DNA of 64,000 nucleotides from Shewanella psychrophila (GCF_002005305.1 NZ_CP014782.1:3286001-3350000), one strand, 5' to 3'; positions 16,996-26,580 are shown, counted from the first letter of the stretch. Notes: generated by a model from the sequence alone, not told the origin. Numbers and translations are program-made.

Positions 16996-19900
16996 TTAGC
17001 TTTCTACGGGTGAAACCACAAACAGCAGATCACCTTGAGAGACTTGCTGACCATTACTGTTAAGAATACGCTCGATACGATATTTCTTATCTTCAGGATA
17101 CAGAACCGCATCCGGGCGATTATAACCAGCTAAGTTCAGCTGTGAGAACATCTTCATTGCTTCTGTAAGCGCTAAAGTCTGGTCCGCTGCCACTATGTCA
17201 CCTTCTTTAACAAAGTCGGCTTCACCAGGTGCTGGAGAGGTATAGAAGATACCCGCCCCTTGTGCCATCACTTTCAGCTCGTTACTCTCACCGACGCGCA
17301 GTGAGGCTGTATCGACACCGACAGTTTCCGCAGCAGCTTCCATCTCTGCAATCAACTCAGGCACATCTAACTCAGCCATCAGACGAGGTAAGTAGTTAGT
17401 GTCGTAAACGCCTTCGTTGAAGGTGCCATCTTTCAAGATGCGAGTCAGTAGTGGGATGTTAGTCGCAATACCTTTGATGACAACGTGATCAGCGAGGTAA
17501 TCGTGCAGCTTATTGATCACATCTTCGCGGCTCTCACCTCGACAGATGATTTGTGCAATCAAGCTATCGTAGTAAGGTGAAACCTCTTTACCCGCTTCTG
17601 CAATAGAGATGATTTCTATGTCATCACGCTCAGGCATCGCATATTCGGTAATCATACCAGGATGAGGTAGCAGTTGGAGTACACCATTGCTGTCCAGAGC
17701 AGCCTTCTCGGCAGTAACACGGACTTCGATGGCGTAACCCTTATCCTGTGGTTTCAGGGCTTCGATCGAACGACCCGCCGCAATATCGAAACCAGCACTC
17801 ACAATATCGATACCCGATGTCGCTTCGGTAACTGGATGCTCAACCTGAAGACGAGTGTTCATCTCCATAAAGTAGACTTCGTTAGTATCTAAGTTATAGA
17901 TGAATTCAACCGTACCTGCGCCCATGTAATCTGTCGCATTACCAAGATCAAGGGTATATTGAAGTACCTTCTCTTTCAGCTCAGCCGGCAGCATGGTAGA
18001 ACCAGACTCTTCAACAACCTTCTGGTTGTTACGCTGAACCGAACAATCACGAATACCCAATACCTTAGTATTACCAAACTTATCACGTAGGAGCTGTACT
18101 TCGATGTGACGCAGTGAAGTCACATATTTCTCAAGATAGAGATCGCCATTACCAAACGCCGCAGCCGCTTCGGTAGAAGTCTGCTGGAACAAGCTAATCA
18201 TGTCCCCTTGACGCTCAACGACCTGAATACCTTTACCACCACCACCTTGTACCGCTTTAAGCAGAACCGGGTAGCCAATTTCATTAGCAACGTTTACCGC
18301 TTGCTCTGCATTGCTTAAGATACCGTGACTACCAGGAACGACAGGAACACCATTATCCTGGGAAGTCTTAATCGCATTAGACTTGTTACCCATTGTCGTC
18401 ATGCTGTGAACACTCGGTCCGACGAAATTAACGCCGTTATTGACACAAAGCGCCGCAAATTGAGGACTTTCAGATAAGAAACCAATACCCGGGTGAAGGG
18501 CATCGACATTTTCATATTCGGCCACTTTAAGCACAGAATATGCGTTGAGGTAACTCTCATCTGATGTGTTACCACCAATACAGACAAGTTTATCGTTGCC
18601 TTTTAGCATATCGGCAGGTACCGAAGTCATATCCGGATCAGATGCAACGAGAACGACATCAATGCCATTATCATGAGCCTTACGAATTAGCTTAACCGCG
18701 GTACAACCACGAGCATGCACCAATACCTTCTTGATAGGCTTCATAAGTTCACGAGGATCGTCCTGAACTATCTCTTCATCAGCGGCCATCATCTCAGGAA
18801 CTAAAGTTGAGAGTGCATTAGCAATCACATCTTCAATCTCAGCGGTAGGCTTAGGCATCAAAGGATCGATACTGCTCAGCTGGTCATCTATAGTGCTGCT
18901 GAATGGATTAGTCACCAAGGCATTCATCGCACCAGGTACTTTCGACAAGTAATTCGACAGCGTCGCAGTGGAAGGCAGGTAAGCCGGAACGACCATCTGG
19001 CCCGCAAAAGGCATGTTAGTACCCGATAGGTAATATGTTTGCACTAATGGGTGAGTCACGAAACTTGCCTGTGCTCCACCTGTACAATCACCATAACCGA
19101 ACATCAATACCGGTAGCTCGTTATCACGAATGAAGCGAGTAATACGATCGTTCACCACAGCCATAGAGAAAAGTGCAGCAGCACCTTCTTTAGTCTGCAT
19201 ACCACTTGAGCTGATGAAACAGATAACTGGAAGCTTACGCTTAGCACACTCGATCAATAGCGCACTGAACTTCTCGGCACTGGCCATATCGAAGGCGCCA
19301 GCCTGGAAAGCTGTGTTTGACACGGCAACACCGACACGCATCTGTTGACCGTTACGTTCGAAATCAGCCATACCAGTAATGAGACCACAGGGACGAATGC
19401 CTTTATCCAATGCATCTTCGATGGATAGACGGAATCCCGGGAAGTTTAGCAAGTTGGCAGACATCTTATCGCCATTGATTTCATCAAAATCAGTGAAGAA
19501 CTTACCTAAAACGTTTTCCCAGCCCATTTTACCGGCACGCTTATCATCACGTAGTACTTTCTGGATCAAGAGATCCTGATAGCCCATGGTGAGACGGTTC
19601 CAGAAATCTTTACGGCGACCAATACGTACAGGGTTGATTGCACCTGTGTATTCGCCACTTTCCTCTTCACTATCGAAATACTCAGGTAGCAGACGTTCGA
19701 AGAAGTAAGTCAGGATCACGAACAGACTGTCGTTTAGCTGTGGGAAACCAACACTCTTCCACTGCTCAGTCTTAGTCAACAATTCTGCACGGTTCGATTG
19801 ACCCATGAAGTACTTGAGCCACTTGTAGAATTTACTCTTATCGTTAGCCGTATCTTGAGTGGATAAGGCGCGATCGATGGAGCTGTGTAACAAGTTATCT

Positions 19901-21555
19901 ACCGATGCACGTGACAAACTCTTAGACATCATGGCTTCTTTAGCGATAGAGGCTAAGTTGCCAACGACATTGTCGTAAAGTGCGTTGAAGATAAGAATAT
20001 TGTGACACTGCCAGATAAAGTCTTCACGTAATTCGTCGTGAATAACCACATCCAGTACTGTTAGCTTGTTCAACTCAGGCCAATCAGCCTGAGTCACTTC
20101 AGATGGAAGTGTCTCCAAATACTGGATCAGGCCTTTGAAGTTGTTCTCGGCATTACCTTTCCAACGATGAAACAAAGACCAACTGATGTTGAAGATAAGC
20201 GCCTTACGGGCCTTCTTATAGTTCTCTTTCGGCTCACCTAAGATCAAACGGGTCAGCATGTTTCGTTCGGTAGAAACCTCATCACGCTTAGCACTGAAGT
20301 TACCCCAAAGCTTGTTTAACTCTTCATCATAAACCAGCTTATCCGGGTTAGATAACCAAGACTGGAACACGCGATCTTGCTCTTGCTGAATACGTGCGAG
20401 TAAATCACCTTCGGGTACACTCACCTTAGACAAACGACCATACTGCTCTTGAGAAATAGACTGAATACGACTACGTAACGTCAGGTAACGCAAGTAACGG
20501 TATGAGCTACCAAACAAGTTAAGGTGCATTGTAGGGTTATTAGCAACCGCAAGCTCCGCATGGTGCTCAAGAGCTTCCAGATTCTTAGACGGGTTCAAGA
20601 AACGAGTCAAACTACGATCATAATGCTCACGCAAGTCTTTCGACTCTCTCACGAACTGCACGGCGGCATTTTCAACAGCTTCGATACTGCTGATAATTGC
20701 ACGGCGAAGGTTATGCTGACGCTCATCTTTATCCGTCGGAGAAAAATCGATGATGCCGTCGATGCAACCAGAGGTATACAGCTCTTCAGGTGAAACACCC
20801 ACCGATTTAGCACATTCTTGCCAAGACAAGTTGTACTTACGGGCAATACTCTGCAGGCCCTGAGGCTGAATAGTATTAAAGATACCATCACGCAGTGACA
20901 ATAAGATGTTTGCCGAAGCAAGTGGGATCGCACCACCTGAGTAACCGGCACCGATGACGATACCGACAGTAGGCACATCGACATTAGCACTCTCGGCAAT
21001 CGCCTTAGAGATGCTGTGAGCCTGGTTCTGACTGTTAGCCACTTCACCCGCATCGGCACCAGGGGTGTCGATAAGGTAGATGATAGGCATAGACAGTTCT
21101 GCAAACTTACGAATAGCCTTACACGCGATCAAGTGATGCTCGGGCATCCAAGCACCATTATTAGTGGTACGTTCTTGTGCGATAAAACCGATACGGCGAG
21201 TACGAGTACCAAAGTTCAATTCGATCTCTGCACTATAAAAAGGCCCTTGGTGGTTTTCAGCAATAAGCCTGCCTTTAAGATCGGCAATCACACGCTTAGC
21301 ACCGGCGCGGTTTTTATCTAATGTTGGTTGAATCACCTTAGTGACATAACCATCTACATCGAGTAGATCTAACTCTTTCAAGTTAGACTGAATTGTATCT
21401 TCACCCAAGAGACCCTTGATCTCTTCGGCTAGGCTCTGCTTACTGTGTTCAGGAAACAGTGAAAAGTTTTGTGCCAGATGTTCTGCTTTCAGAAAAAGCG
21501 GGTCGGCAGATTGAGCCTGAGTCTTGTTTGTGGGCTGATTTTTGCTGGTCATCAT
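16996..21555 (-). CDS. Single-chain acyl-CoA (acetyl-CoA type) carboxylase fusion
   Basis: This 1519-residue protein combines all parts of a biotin-dependent carboxylase. Residues about 60-330 are an AccA-like carboxyltransferase half (LIDTPGADAGEVANSQNQAH, GAGYSGGAIPLASAN). About 330-650 is a helical linker. About 650-920 is an AccD-like half (GLITGMADFERNG, GDCTGGAQASF). About 955-1400 is biotin carboxylase (ATP-grasp GGGGKG near 1100, MNTRLQVEHPVTE near 1240). The end is a biotin-carrier domain with EAMKMF and biotinyl Lys1468. Shewanella genomes carry a gene of this kind annotated as AccADC. The separate accABCD genes are not in this window, so acetyl-CoA versus another acyl-CoA cannot be decided. 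It is divergent from a LysR gene, 116 bp away. Confidence 0.88.
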   Translation of the reverse strand: MMTSKNQPTNKTQAQSADPLFLKAEHLAQNFSLFPEHSKQSLAEEIKGLLGEDTIQSNLKELDLLDVDGYVTKVIQPTLDKNRAGAKRVIADLKGRLIAENHQGPFYSAEIELNFGTRTRRIGFIAQERTTNNGAWMPEHHLIACKAIRKFAELSMPIIYLIDTPGADAGEVANSQNQAHSISKAIAESANVDVPTVGIVIGAGYSGGAIPLASANILLSLRDGIFNTIQPQGLQSIARKYNLSWQECAKSVGVSPEELYTSGCIDGIIDFSPTDKDERQHNLRRAIISSIEAVENAAVQFVRESKDLREHYDRSLTRFLNPSKNLEALEHHAELAVANNPTMHLNLFGSSYRYLRYLTLRSRIQSISQEQYGRLSKVSVPEGDLLARIQQEQDRVFQSWLSNPDKLVYDEELNKLWGNFSAKRDEVSTERNMLTRLILGEPKENYKKARKALIFNISWSLFHRWKGNAENNFKGLIQYLETLPSEVTQADWPELNKLTVLDVVIHDELREDFIWQCHNILIFNALYDNVVGNLASIAKEAMMSKSLSRASVDNLLHSSIDRALSTQDTANDKSKFYKWLKYFMGQSNRAELLTKTEQWKSVGFPQLNDSLFVILTYFFERLLPEYFDSEEESGEYTGAINPVRIGRRKDFWNRLTMGYQDLLIQKVLRDDKRAGKMGWENVLGKFFTDFDEINGDKMSANLLNFPGFRLSIEDALDKGIRPCGLITGMADFERNGQQMRVGVAVSNTAFQAGAFDMASAEKFSALLIECAKRKLPVICFISSSGMQTKEGAAALFSMAVVNDRITRFIRDNELPVLMFGYGDCTGGAQASFVTHPLVQTYYLSGTNMPFAGQMVVPAYLPSTATLSNYLSKVPGAMNALVTNPFSSTIDDQLSSIDPLMPKPTAEIEDVIANALSTLVPEMMAADEEIVQDDPRELMKPIKKVLVHARGCTAVKLIRKAHDNGIDVVLVASDPDMTSVPADMLKGNDKLVCIGGNTSDESYLNAYSVLKVAEYENVDALHPGIGFLSESPQFAALCVNNGVNFVGPSVHSMTTMGNKSNAIKTSQDNGVPVVPGSHGILSNAEQAVNVANEIGYPVLLKAVQGGGGKGIQVVERQGDMISLFQQTSTEAAAAFGNGDLYLEKYVTSLRHIEVQLLRDKFGNTKVLGIRDCSVQRNNQKVVEESGSTMLPAELKEKVLQYTLDLGNATDYMGAGTVEFIYNLDTNEVYFMEMNTRLQVEHPVTEATSGIDIVSAGFDIAAGRSIEALKPQDKGYAIEVRVTAEKAALDSNGVLQLLPHPGMITEYAMPERDDIEIISIAEAGKEVSPYYDSLIAQIICRGESREDVINKLHDYLADHVVIKGIATNIPLLTRILKDGTFNEGVYDTNYLPRLMAELDVPELIAEMEAAAETVGVDTASLRVGESNELKVMAQGAGIFYTSPAPGEADFVKEGDIVAADQTLALTEAMKMFSQLNLAGYNRPDAVLYPEDKKYRIERILNSNGQQVSQGDLLFVVSPVES

Positions 21556-21671
21556 TGATCCTCTGCTTAGCCTCTAAAATTTTTAGCGAGTAAATATAAC
21601 TTTGTTAAGGCGTCAAATACCATTAAACTAGGTTAGACGCTTTGTTCCATTTTTGAGACAGTGATAAAAAC

Positions 21672-22583
21672 ATGCCAGATCTTAACGGTATGATGCTGTT
21701 TGCGGCGGTAGTTAGAGCCAAAGGTTTCTCCCAAGCAGCCCGCGAAACAGGCATGCCAAAATCAACCATAAGTCGTAAGGTTGCTCAACTCGAAGAGCAA
21801 CTTGGTGTACGTCTACTCCAGCGAGACACTCGAAATTTGAGTCTCACTCAGGTAGGTGCGCTCTTCTATCAGCATTGCACTAGTATTCGTGACGAAATAG
21901 AGGCTGCTAAAGCCACCATAGAAAACACTAACAACGATGTTTCAGGTTCCCTACGCATTGCGATTCCGGTCTCATTCAGCCAAGAACTTATCGCCAACCT
22001 GTGTAGCAGTTTTATGCGCCTCTACCCCAATGTAGAACTAGATGTGCAGTTTACCGACAGCGAAGTGGGTCTAGTCGGAGAAGGCTATGATATCGCTATC
22101 AAGTATGGTCCACTGCAATCCTCAGACTTAGTCGCCCGTCTTTTGTTCGAGCGCAAACCTATTTTAGTTGCCAGCCCAGGTTACCTGAAGACCAATGGCA
22201 CCCCAGCCACACCACAAGAATTAGCCAACCATGATGGTATATTACTGGGCACCTCACGCTCAGCACCCATCTGGCCACTGGGAAAAGGCAACAGAAAAAC
22301 CATGGTGAATTTCAAGCGTAAGGTCAGAGTAAACAGCGCCGTTATGGTAAAGAAACTGGCTCAGGATGATTTTGGCATTGCCATGTTATCTAACTCAGTA
22401 TGCAAAAACGAGCTGGCCAGCGGCTCTCTTGTGCCTATTCTTCAGGAGTGGCCCATCGAGGCATTTAAAGTCTATGGTGTTTACTCGAGCAGAAGGCAGC
22501 TGGCCACTAACATCAGTGTATTCCTAGACTTCTTCACCAAGCGCTTCAGTAGCCAGGAATCTCTGCAATCCTTGATGGTATAG
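21672..22583 (+). CDS. LysR-family transcriptional regulator
   Basis: A typical 303-residue LysR protein. The N-terminal winged helix-turn-helix (residues 1-60) has FAAVVRAKGFSQAARETGMPKSTISRKVAQLEEQLGVRLLQRDTR, cited here in outline, and the effector domain follows from residue 90 with SGSLRIAIPVSFSQ. This places it in the CrgA/DsdC-like group. It is divergent from the carboxylase fusion gene across 116 bp, which holds a GCGTC..GACGC dyad near 21610-21640. Control of that gene is the usual LysR arrangement and the likely role. It converges on the OXA gene, so it is not an AmpR-type partner of that enzyme. Confidence 0.88.
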   Translation: MPDLNGMMLFAAVVRAKGFSQAARETGMPKSTISRKVAQLEEQLGVRLLQRDTRNLSLTQVGALFYQHCTSIRDEIEAAKATIENTNNDVSGSLRIAIPVSFSQELIANLCSSFMRLYPNVELDVQFTDSEVGLVGEGYDIAIKYGPLQSSDLVARLLFERKPILVASPGYLKTNGTPATPQELANHDGILLGTSRSAPIWPLGKGNRKTMVNFKRKVRVNSAVMVKKLAQDDFGIAMLSNSVCKNELASGSLVPILQEWPIEAFKVYGVYSSRRQLATNISVFLDFFTKRFSSQESLQSLMV

Positions 22584-22591
22584 GTATAAAA

Positions 22592-22621
22592 TCCTTCCTA
22601 GATTTTAGAGTCTAGGAAGGA
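22592..22621. terminator. CTAG-rich hairpin between convergent lysR and OXA genes
   Basis: TCCTTCCTAGA (22592-22602) pairs perfectly with TCTAGGAAGGA (22611-22621) around TTTTAGAG. It begins 8 bp after the LysR stop and could serve both converging genes. It belongs to the CTAG hairpin family. Confidence 0.65.
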
Positions 22622-22646
22622 GACGAAAGAACCTAATTTACAGCGA

Positions 22647-23495
22647 TTAAATCAAGCCTTCCAATACTAATATCTGTTTCACCAAGTCTTTCCTCAATGG
22701 CAATTGGCTGTTGCTTTCAATGTCCATATTGAGTGCGAAGAAGTAGACCCTCTCTTCTCTTTCAAGCCAACCGACAAACCAACCAAGCTTCTGTCCTTTT
22801 TGCACCGCATAACCAGTTTTACCTCTTAGCACCCACTCACTATTCGCTTCCAGTAACATCATCTTCTTGACGATTCTCTGACTGCGGTCTGAAACAGGTA
22901 AACGGTTATGGTAGAGGCGCTGCAGAAACTCAACTTGCTCCTTCGCTGAAATGGCTAAATCGCCATTTAGCCAGAAGCTATCAACTCCTCCACTTATATC
23001 ATTGTTACCATAATTAAGTTGCGCTACGCCTTTAGCCATCTCGCTTTGCCCCATCTCTCGAGCCAGCGCTTGATATATAGGCACAACAGAGTATTTCATC
23101 GCCGTTGAAAAGTTATGGTCTCTATTCCAGGCAAGAATGTTGCGCTCCTTTCCATCCCATGGAAATTGACTGTATTCATCCTTGACGATACCAGCCTCCA
23201 ACAAGAGTAAGCTGTTAGGAACCTTAAAAGTCGATGCGGGAATGAACCGCTTTACCGCTCTTTTTCCATCATTGGTCATTAGCCTTCCCTGCTCATCCAG
23301 CAACACCATCACACCGATTACCTTCTCTTGAGCAAACTTAGCCAACCAGCTACTGGTTACTTCCAGGCTATAGTCTTTAGCATTCTCAGCTTCCGCCCCC
23401 TTCGTTTCCGAACTATGCGCTTCAACGGCTTGTTTCGCCGCAGCGGGGTGACACAAAACAGCCAGTAATGCCAGCAAACCAATATTAAAACGCAT
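22647..23495 (-). CDS. blaOXA: Class D beta-lactamase, OXA-48/54/55-like
   Basis: The 282-residue precursor has a 20-residue signal peptide and all class D motifs: S88-T-F-K91 with the catalytic Ser and the Lys that is carboxylated, S136-V-V, Y162-G-N and K226-T-G. Blocks such as WNRDHN, MKYSVVPIYQ, VDSFWL, LYHNRLPVS and SQRIVK match the Shewanella enzymes from which OXA-48-type carbapenemases come. The loop after KTG reads YAVQKGQKLGWFVGW. Between signal peptide and core lies an extra acidic stretch of about 20 residues. It hydrolyses beta-lactams in the periplasm; the substrate range, including carbapenems, cannot be read here. It is probably resident, as no mobile element flanks it. Confidence 0.92.
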   Translation of the reverse strand: MRFNIGLLALLAVLCHPAAAKQAVEAHSSETKGAEAENAKDYSLEVTSSWLAKFAQEKVIGVMVLLDEQGRLMTNDGKRAVKRFIPASTFKVPNSLLLLEAGIVKDEYSQFPWDGKERNILAWNRDHNFSTAMKYSVVPIYQALAREMGQSEMAKGVAQLNYGNNDISGGVDSFWLNGDLAISAKEQVEFLQRLYHNRLPVSDRSQRIVKKMMLLEANSEWVLRGKTGYAVQKGQKLGWFVGWLEREERVYFFALNMDIESNSQLPLRKDLVKQILVLEGLI

Positions 23496-23523
23496 ATAAC
23501 TTATCCTTTTAATTCATCATATT

Positions 23524-23537
23524 GACTCGAAAGAGTC
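23524..23537. promoter_or_regulatory. Dyad upstream of the OXA gene
   Basis: GACTCGAAAGAGTC has 5-bp arms and lies 29 bp upstream of the OXA start, within the 300-bp divergent region shared with the pyroglutamyl-peptidase-like gene. It could be an operator. No repeated TTCAC tag of the BlrA type is visible. The rest of the region is AT-rich with no other clear signal. Confidence 0.3.
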
Positions 23538-23795
23538 TGAGTAGTTAGCCTATCAAACTTTCCCACCAGTAAGAGCCGAATAAAAAGGCAATTCGGAGAC
23601 AGATAGTGGCAAAAAAATGACAACTCTCCTTCAGCACAAGTTAGTAGCCGGATACTTTATTTGCACTCGCTTGTCGTGCATACTCAGGCGTTGACTATAA
23701 TAAGCTCAAATCGATAACTCATTAATTGATAAATTATTAATAAGAATAAAATCAATTCTAAATCACTCTCTATTCCAGATAAAAAGGAACAAGCC

Positions 23796-24968
23796 ATGAC
23801 GAAATCCTGTTTAGCACTTGCCGTTGCAGGACTACTTTCCAGTGCAATTACCAGCACTAGCGCTATGGCTAATATCGATATCGAAGAGGCTCGTGTGCCC
23901 ACTGCAGCCCAAGCTATGCCTGAAGTCGTTGGCCGCTATCAAGCTTTAGTCGATAGTCTCGAGGAACAATATAAAAAGCAAACTGATGAGTTGTTAATGA
24001 CTCAGATGGTTGCCAGACAGGGAGAGCGACTCTGGCAGCAGGCAGTCAGGGATGTCCAATCGGGTGGGCAAGATGACCGACCTCTGTATTGGGGACGCTT
24101 GGCCATGAAAACCTTGCTTAAGCAACAAGCGCCGTCATTCAAACTTGCCCCCTGGCAACGAGATGTGAATCTAAGCGCAGTAGAGAAATCTTCAAGAGGC
24201 TTCAGTAACATCAGCTTTTCTGCCGATACCCAGATCAAGATCTTGCTAACAGGATTTGATCCTTTCTTTCTTGATCATAATATAGATCAGAGTAATCCTT
24301 CAGGCTTAGCGGCACTAGCACTGGATGGCTATCAATTCTCCGTGAATGGCAAGAAAGCGCAAATACAGACGGTGATGATCCCAGTACGCTTCGCCGACTT
24401 CGATCAAGGCATAATCGAATCTCTGCTTACCCCTTATTACCGCGATAATAGCTTGGATATGATTATCACCGTCAGCATGGGTCGCGATGATTTCGATCTT
24501 GAGCGTTTTCCGGGACGTAATCGCAGTGCAGCATCACCGGATAACTTAAACGTATTGACGGGTGGCAACAAAGATAAGCCGATCGCCCCTATGTTCAATG
24601 GCAAGACCTTGAATGGTCCTGAATTTGTCGAATATTCACTTCCTGTAACCGCTATGCAGTCGGTTCATGGGGATGGAGCCAAATGGAAGGTAAACGATAA
24701 CCACACAGTCACCACACTGGCTAGGGGTGAGTTTGAGGCAATGTCCTTATCCGAGTTACAAGGTGCCACCTCAGTCGAAGGCTCAGGTGGAGGCTACCTA
24801 TCGAATGAAATTTCATACCGCGCGGTCTTATTACAGCAGCAATTTAACAGTAAGATCCCTGTCGGTCATATCCATACCCCAAGAGTGAAAGGTTTCGATG
24901 CTAAGACTGAAGCTAACATAGTTGCACAGATTAAAGCCATGGTCATAGCAGGGGCTAAGAGCTTATAA
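23796..24968 (+). CDS. Exported pyroglutamyl-peptidase I-like protein with Cys-to-Ser substitution
   Basis: A 390-residue protein with a signal peptide of about 25 residues (ends SAMA), a helical extension (30-145) and a C15 peptidase-like domain from residue 148 (KILLTGFDPFF...NPSG). The usual C15 triad is Glu, Cys, His. Here Glu236 fits (LERFPGRNR) and His360 fits (VGHIHTP), but the position of the Cys in the usual CN-H-FY block reads YLSNEISY, with Ser336. The family normally is about 215 residues and cytoplasmic, so both export and length are unusual. It may be inactive, use Ser as nucleophile, or do another job. It has its own promoter region and a strong hairpin follows. Confidence 0.75.
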   Translation: MTKSCLALAVAGLLSSAITSTSAMANIDIEEARVPTAAQAMPEVVGRYQALVDSLEEQYKKQTDELLMTQMVARQGERLWQQAVRDVQSGGQDDRPLYWGRLAMKTLLKQQAPSFKLAPWQRDVNLSAVEKSSRGFSNISFSADTQIKILLTGFDPFFLDHNIDQSNPSGLAALALDGYQFSVNGKKAQIQTVMIPVRFADFDQGIIESLLTPYYRDNSLDMIITVSMGRDDFDLERFPGRNRSAASPDNLNVLTGGNKDKPIAPMFNGKTLNGPEFVEYSLPVTAMQSVHGDGAKWKVNDNHTVTTLARGEFEAMSLSELQGATSVEGSGGGYLSNEISYRAVLLQQQFNSKIPVGHIHTPRVKGFDAKTEANIVAQIKAMVIAGAKSL

Positions 24969-25003
24969 TCTGGAATAGATAAACACGCTTGTGAATAGCG
25001 AGT

Positions 25004-25043
25004 CAGTAATACTCGCCGAATGATAGAGTGGCGGGTATTACTG
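25004..25043. terminator. Long hairpin after the pyroglutamyl-peptidase-like gene
   Basis: CAGTAATACTCGCC (25004-25017) pairs with GGCGGGTATTACTG (25030-25043), 14 bp with one G-U pair, loop 12 nt. It lies 36 bp after the stop. There is no T-run, so it may be a 3'-stabilising structure instead. Confidence 0.5.
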
Positions 25044-25133
25044 TCCAATTCAAGCTATTAACTCTCGTATAATGCCAGCTCAGGCTGGCAGCCTTCACTC
25101 AGTTTAGCAATAATAGTTTTAAATCAGGGCTGC

Positions 25134-25682
25134 ATGCTTAATTTATTCGGATCGAAAACCAGAACGAAAGCCAGCTCTGCAGAGCAAGCCCAATATGAAT
25201 TTGAAGATGAACGCCACCAGCAGATAGCTGAACAGGTCTCAGAGTGTTATCGGCAAGCCGAAGTTTATTTGAACAGGGCTTTTTCACTTCCTGAAATCAA
25301 CTTTAAACTCAGGGGGAAGAGTGCGGGCACGGCTCACCTGCAGCTCAATCTACTCAGGTTCAACTCCACTTTACTGGCTGAAAACCATCAGGCCTTTATC
25401 GATCAAGTTGTTCCCCACGAGATCTGCCACCTACTCGCTTATCAGTTATACGGTAGGGTCAAACCCCATGGCAAGGAGTGGCAAGCCCTTATGATTGAGA
25501 TTTATCAACTGGAGCCAGCCACAACTCATACTCTAAATATTGGTTCAGTAGCTGGTAAGACCTTCGATTATTTATGCGACTGTGGCAACGTATCTCTGAG
25601 CATTCGACGTCACAATAAGGTGGTCCGCGGTGACACTCAGTATCGTTGCAGACGCTGTAAACAGGAGCTTAAAAGAGCTTAA
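25134..25682 (+). CDS. sprT: SprT family zinc-metalloprotease-like protein
   Basis: This 182-residue protein has the SprT layout: an N-terminal helix region (QIAEQVSECYRQAEVYL), the zinc-binding HEICH (residues 95-99) followed by LLAYQLYGRVKPHGKEW, and a C-terminal zinc ribbon with CDC...CRRC cysteines (about 150-178). Spartan relatives in eukaryotes are DNA-protein crosslink proteases; the bacterial role is not settled. The order sprT, endA, rsmE, gshB is common in gammaproteobacteria. The first 20 residues (GSKTRTKASSAEQAQYEF) are extra compared with E. coli SprT; a later start is possible. Confidence 0.88.
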   Translation: MLNLFGSKTRTKASSAEQAQYEFEDERHQQIAEQVSECYRQAEVYLNRAFSLPEINFKLRGKSAGTAHLQLNLLRFNSTLLAENHQAFIDQVVPHEICHLLAYQLYGRVKPHGKEWQALMIEIYQLEPATTHTLNIGSVAGKTFDYLCDCGNVSLSIRRHNKVVRGDTQYRCRRCKQELKRA

Positions 25683-25820
25683 CTTATCTTACTTCAACCA
25701 AGCTCTTGCTTCTATTACCATTCATCCCGTAAAATCCCGCAAAAGAGCAGACATAAGTTCTGCCTATCGTCTTTGGGGCATGCTAATAAACGCATAATTG
25801 CCCTGCTTTAGGGAACACCA

Positions 25821-26573
25821 TTGAAACCTTTTACAACACTCAGCGCAGCCTCCATTGGCCTAGCGTTAAGTTTACTCTTGTCATCGACATCATTCGCATC
25901 TCCCTCTCATCCCACCAGCTTTAGCCAAGCTAAGCGCTTGGCAAAAAAGATCTATAGCAGTGAACTGCCAAACACTAGCTTCTATTGTGGCTGTGACATC
26001 AAGATCCAAGGTAAGAAGTGGAACCCGGATCTACAAAGCTGTGGTTATCAAGTCAGAAAGCAAGAAAAACGTGCCAGCCGAATAGAATGGGAACATATCG
26101 TCCCCGCATGGGAACTGGGCCACCAAAGACAATGCTGGCAAGAGGGGGGACGAAAAAATTGCGGTAAGAATGACCAAAAATTCAAAAGAATGGAATCAGA
26201 TCTCCACAATCTGGTCCCTGCAGTTGGTGAGGTTAATGGCGATCGAAGTAACTACCGTTTTAGTCAATGGAATGCTAAACCACAACAATATGGCCAATGT
26301 GCCATGGTGGTCGACTTTAAATCTCGTAAGGTTGAGCCACCAATCTACACTCGAGGACGTATAGCCCGCACATACCTCTATATGCAGAACACCTATGGTT
26401 TAAAGATCGCCAAAAGCCAATTAAAACTGTTTAAAGCATGGGATAAAACTTATCCAGTTGATACTATCGAGTGCAAGAGAGACGAAGCTATCGCCCGGAC
26501 TCAAGGAAACCATAACCCTTTTGTCAAAAAAAGATGTGACTCACCAGCTAGCAACACTCGGATTGCGGAGTAA
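25821..26573 (+). CDS. endA: Endonuclease I, periplasmic
   Basis: The 250-residue protein has a signal peptide ending near SFA (about residue 27) and the endonuclease I core: IEWEHIVPAWELG, SDLHNLVPAVGEVNGDRSN and QYGQC. The His of EWEHIVPA and the DLHNL block belong to the beta-beta-alpha metal active site. The cysteines CGCD, CGY, CW and NCG should form disulfides. EndA is a non-specific double-strand nuclease of the periplasm. The start codon is TTG with AGGGAA 5 nt upstream. The stop is 7 bp before rsmE, so the two are likely cotranscribed. Confidence 0.93.
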   Translation: MKPFTTLSAASIGLALSLLLSSTSFASPSHPTSFSQAKRLAKKIYSSELPNTSFYCGCDIKIQGKKWNPDLQSCGYQVRKQEKRASRIEWEHIVPAWELGHQRQCWQEGGRKNCGKNDQKFKRMESDLHNLVPAVGEVNGDRSNYRFSQWNAKPQQYGQCAMVVDFKSRKVEPPIYTRGRIARTYLYMQNTYGLKIAKSQLKLFKAWDKTYPVDTIECKRDEAIARTQGNHNPFVKKRCDSPASNTRIAE

Positions 26574-26580
26574 TAAATAG

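Noticed and set aside
20649..21104. A 151-codon frame within the carboxylase fusion gene
   Set aside because: It is the same strand in another frame of a conserved gene, with a composition rich in Ser, Leu and Arg typical of a shadow.
23496..23795. BlrA-type regulatory tags before the OXA gene
   Set aside because: No repeated TTCAC is present, so control by that two-component system is not supported by sequence.
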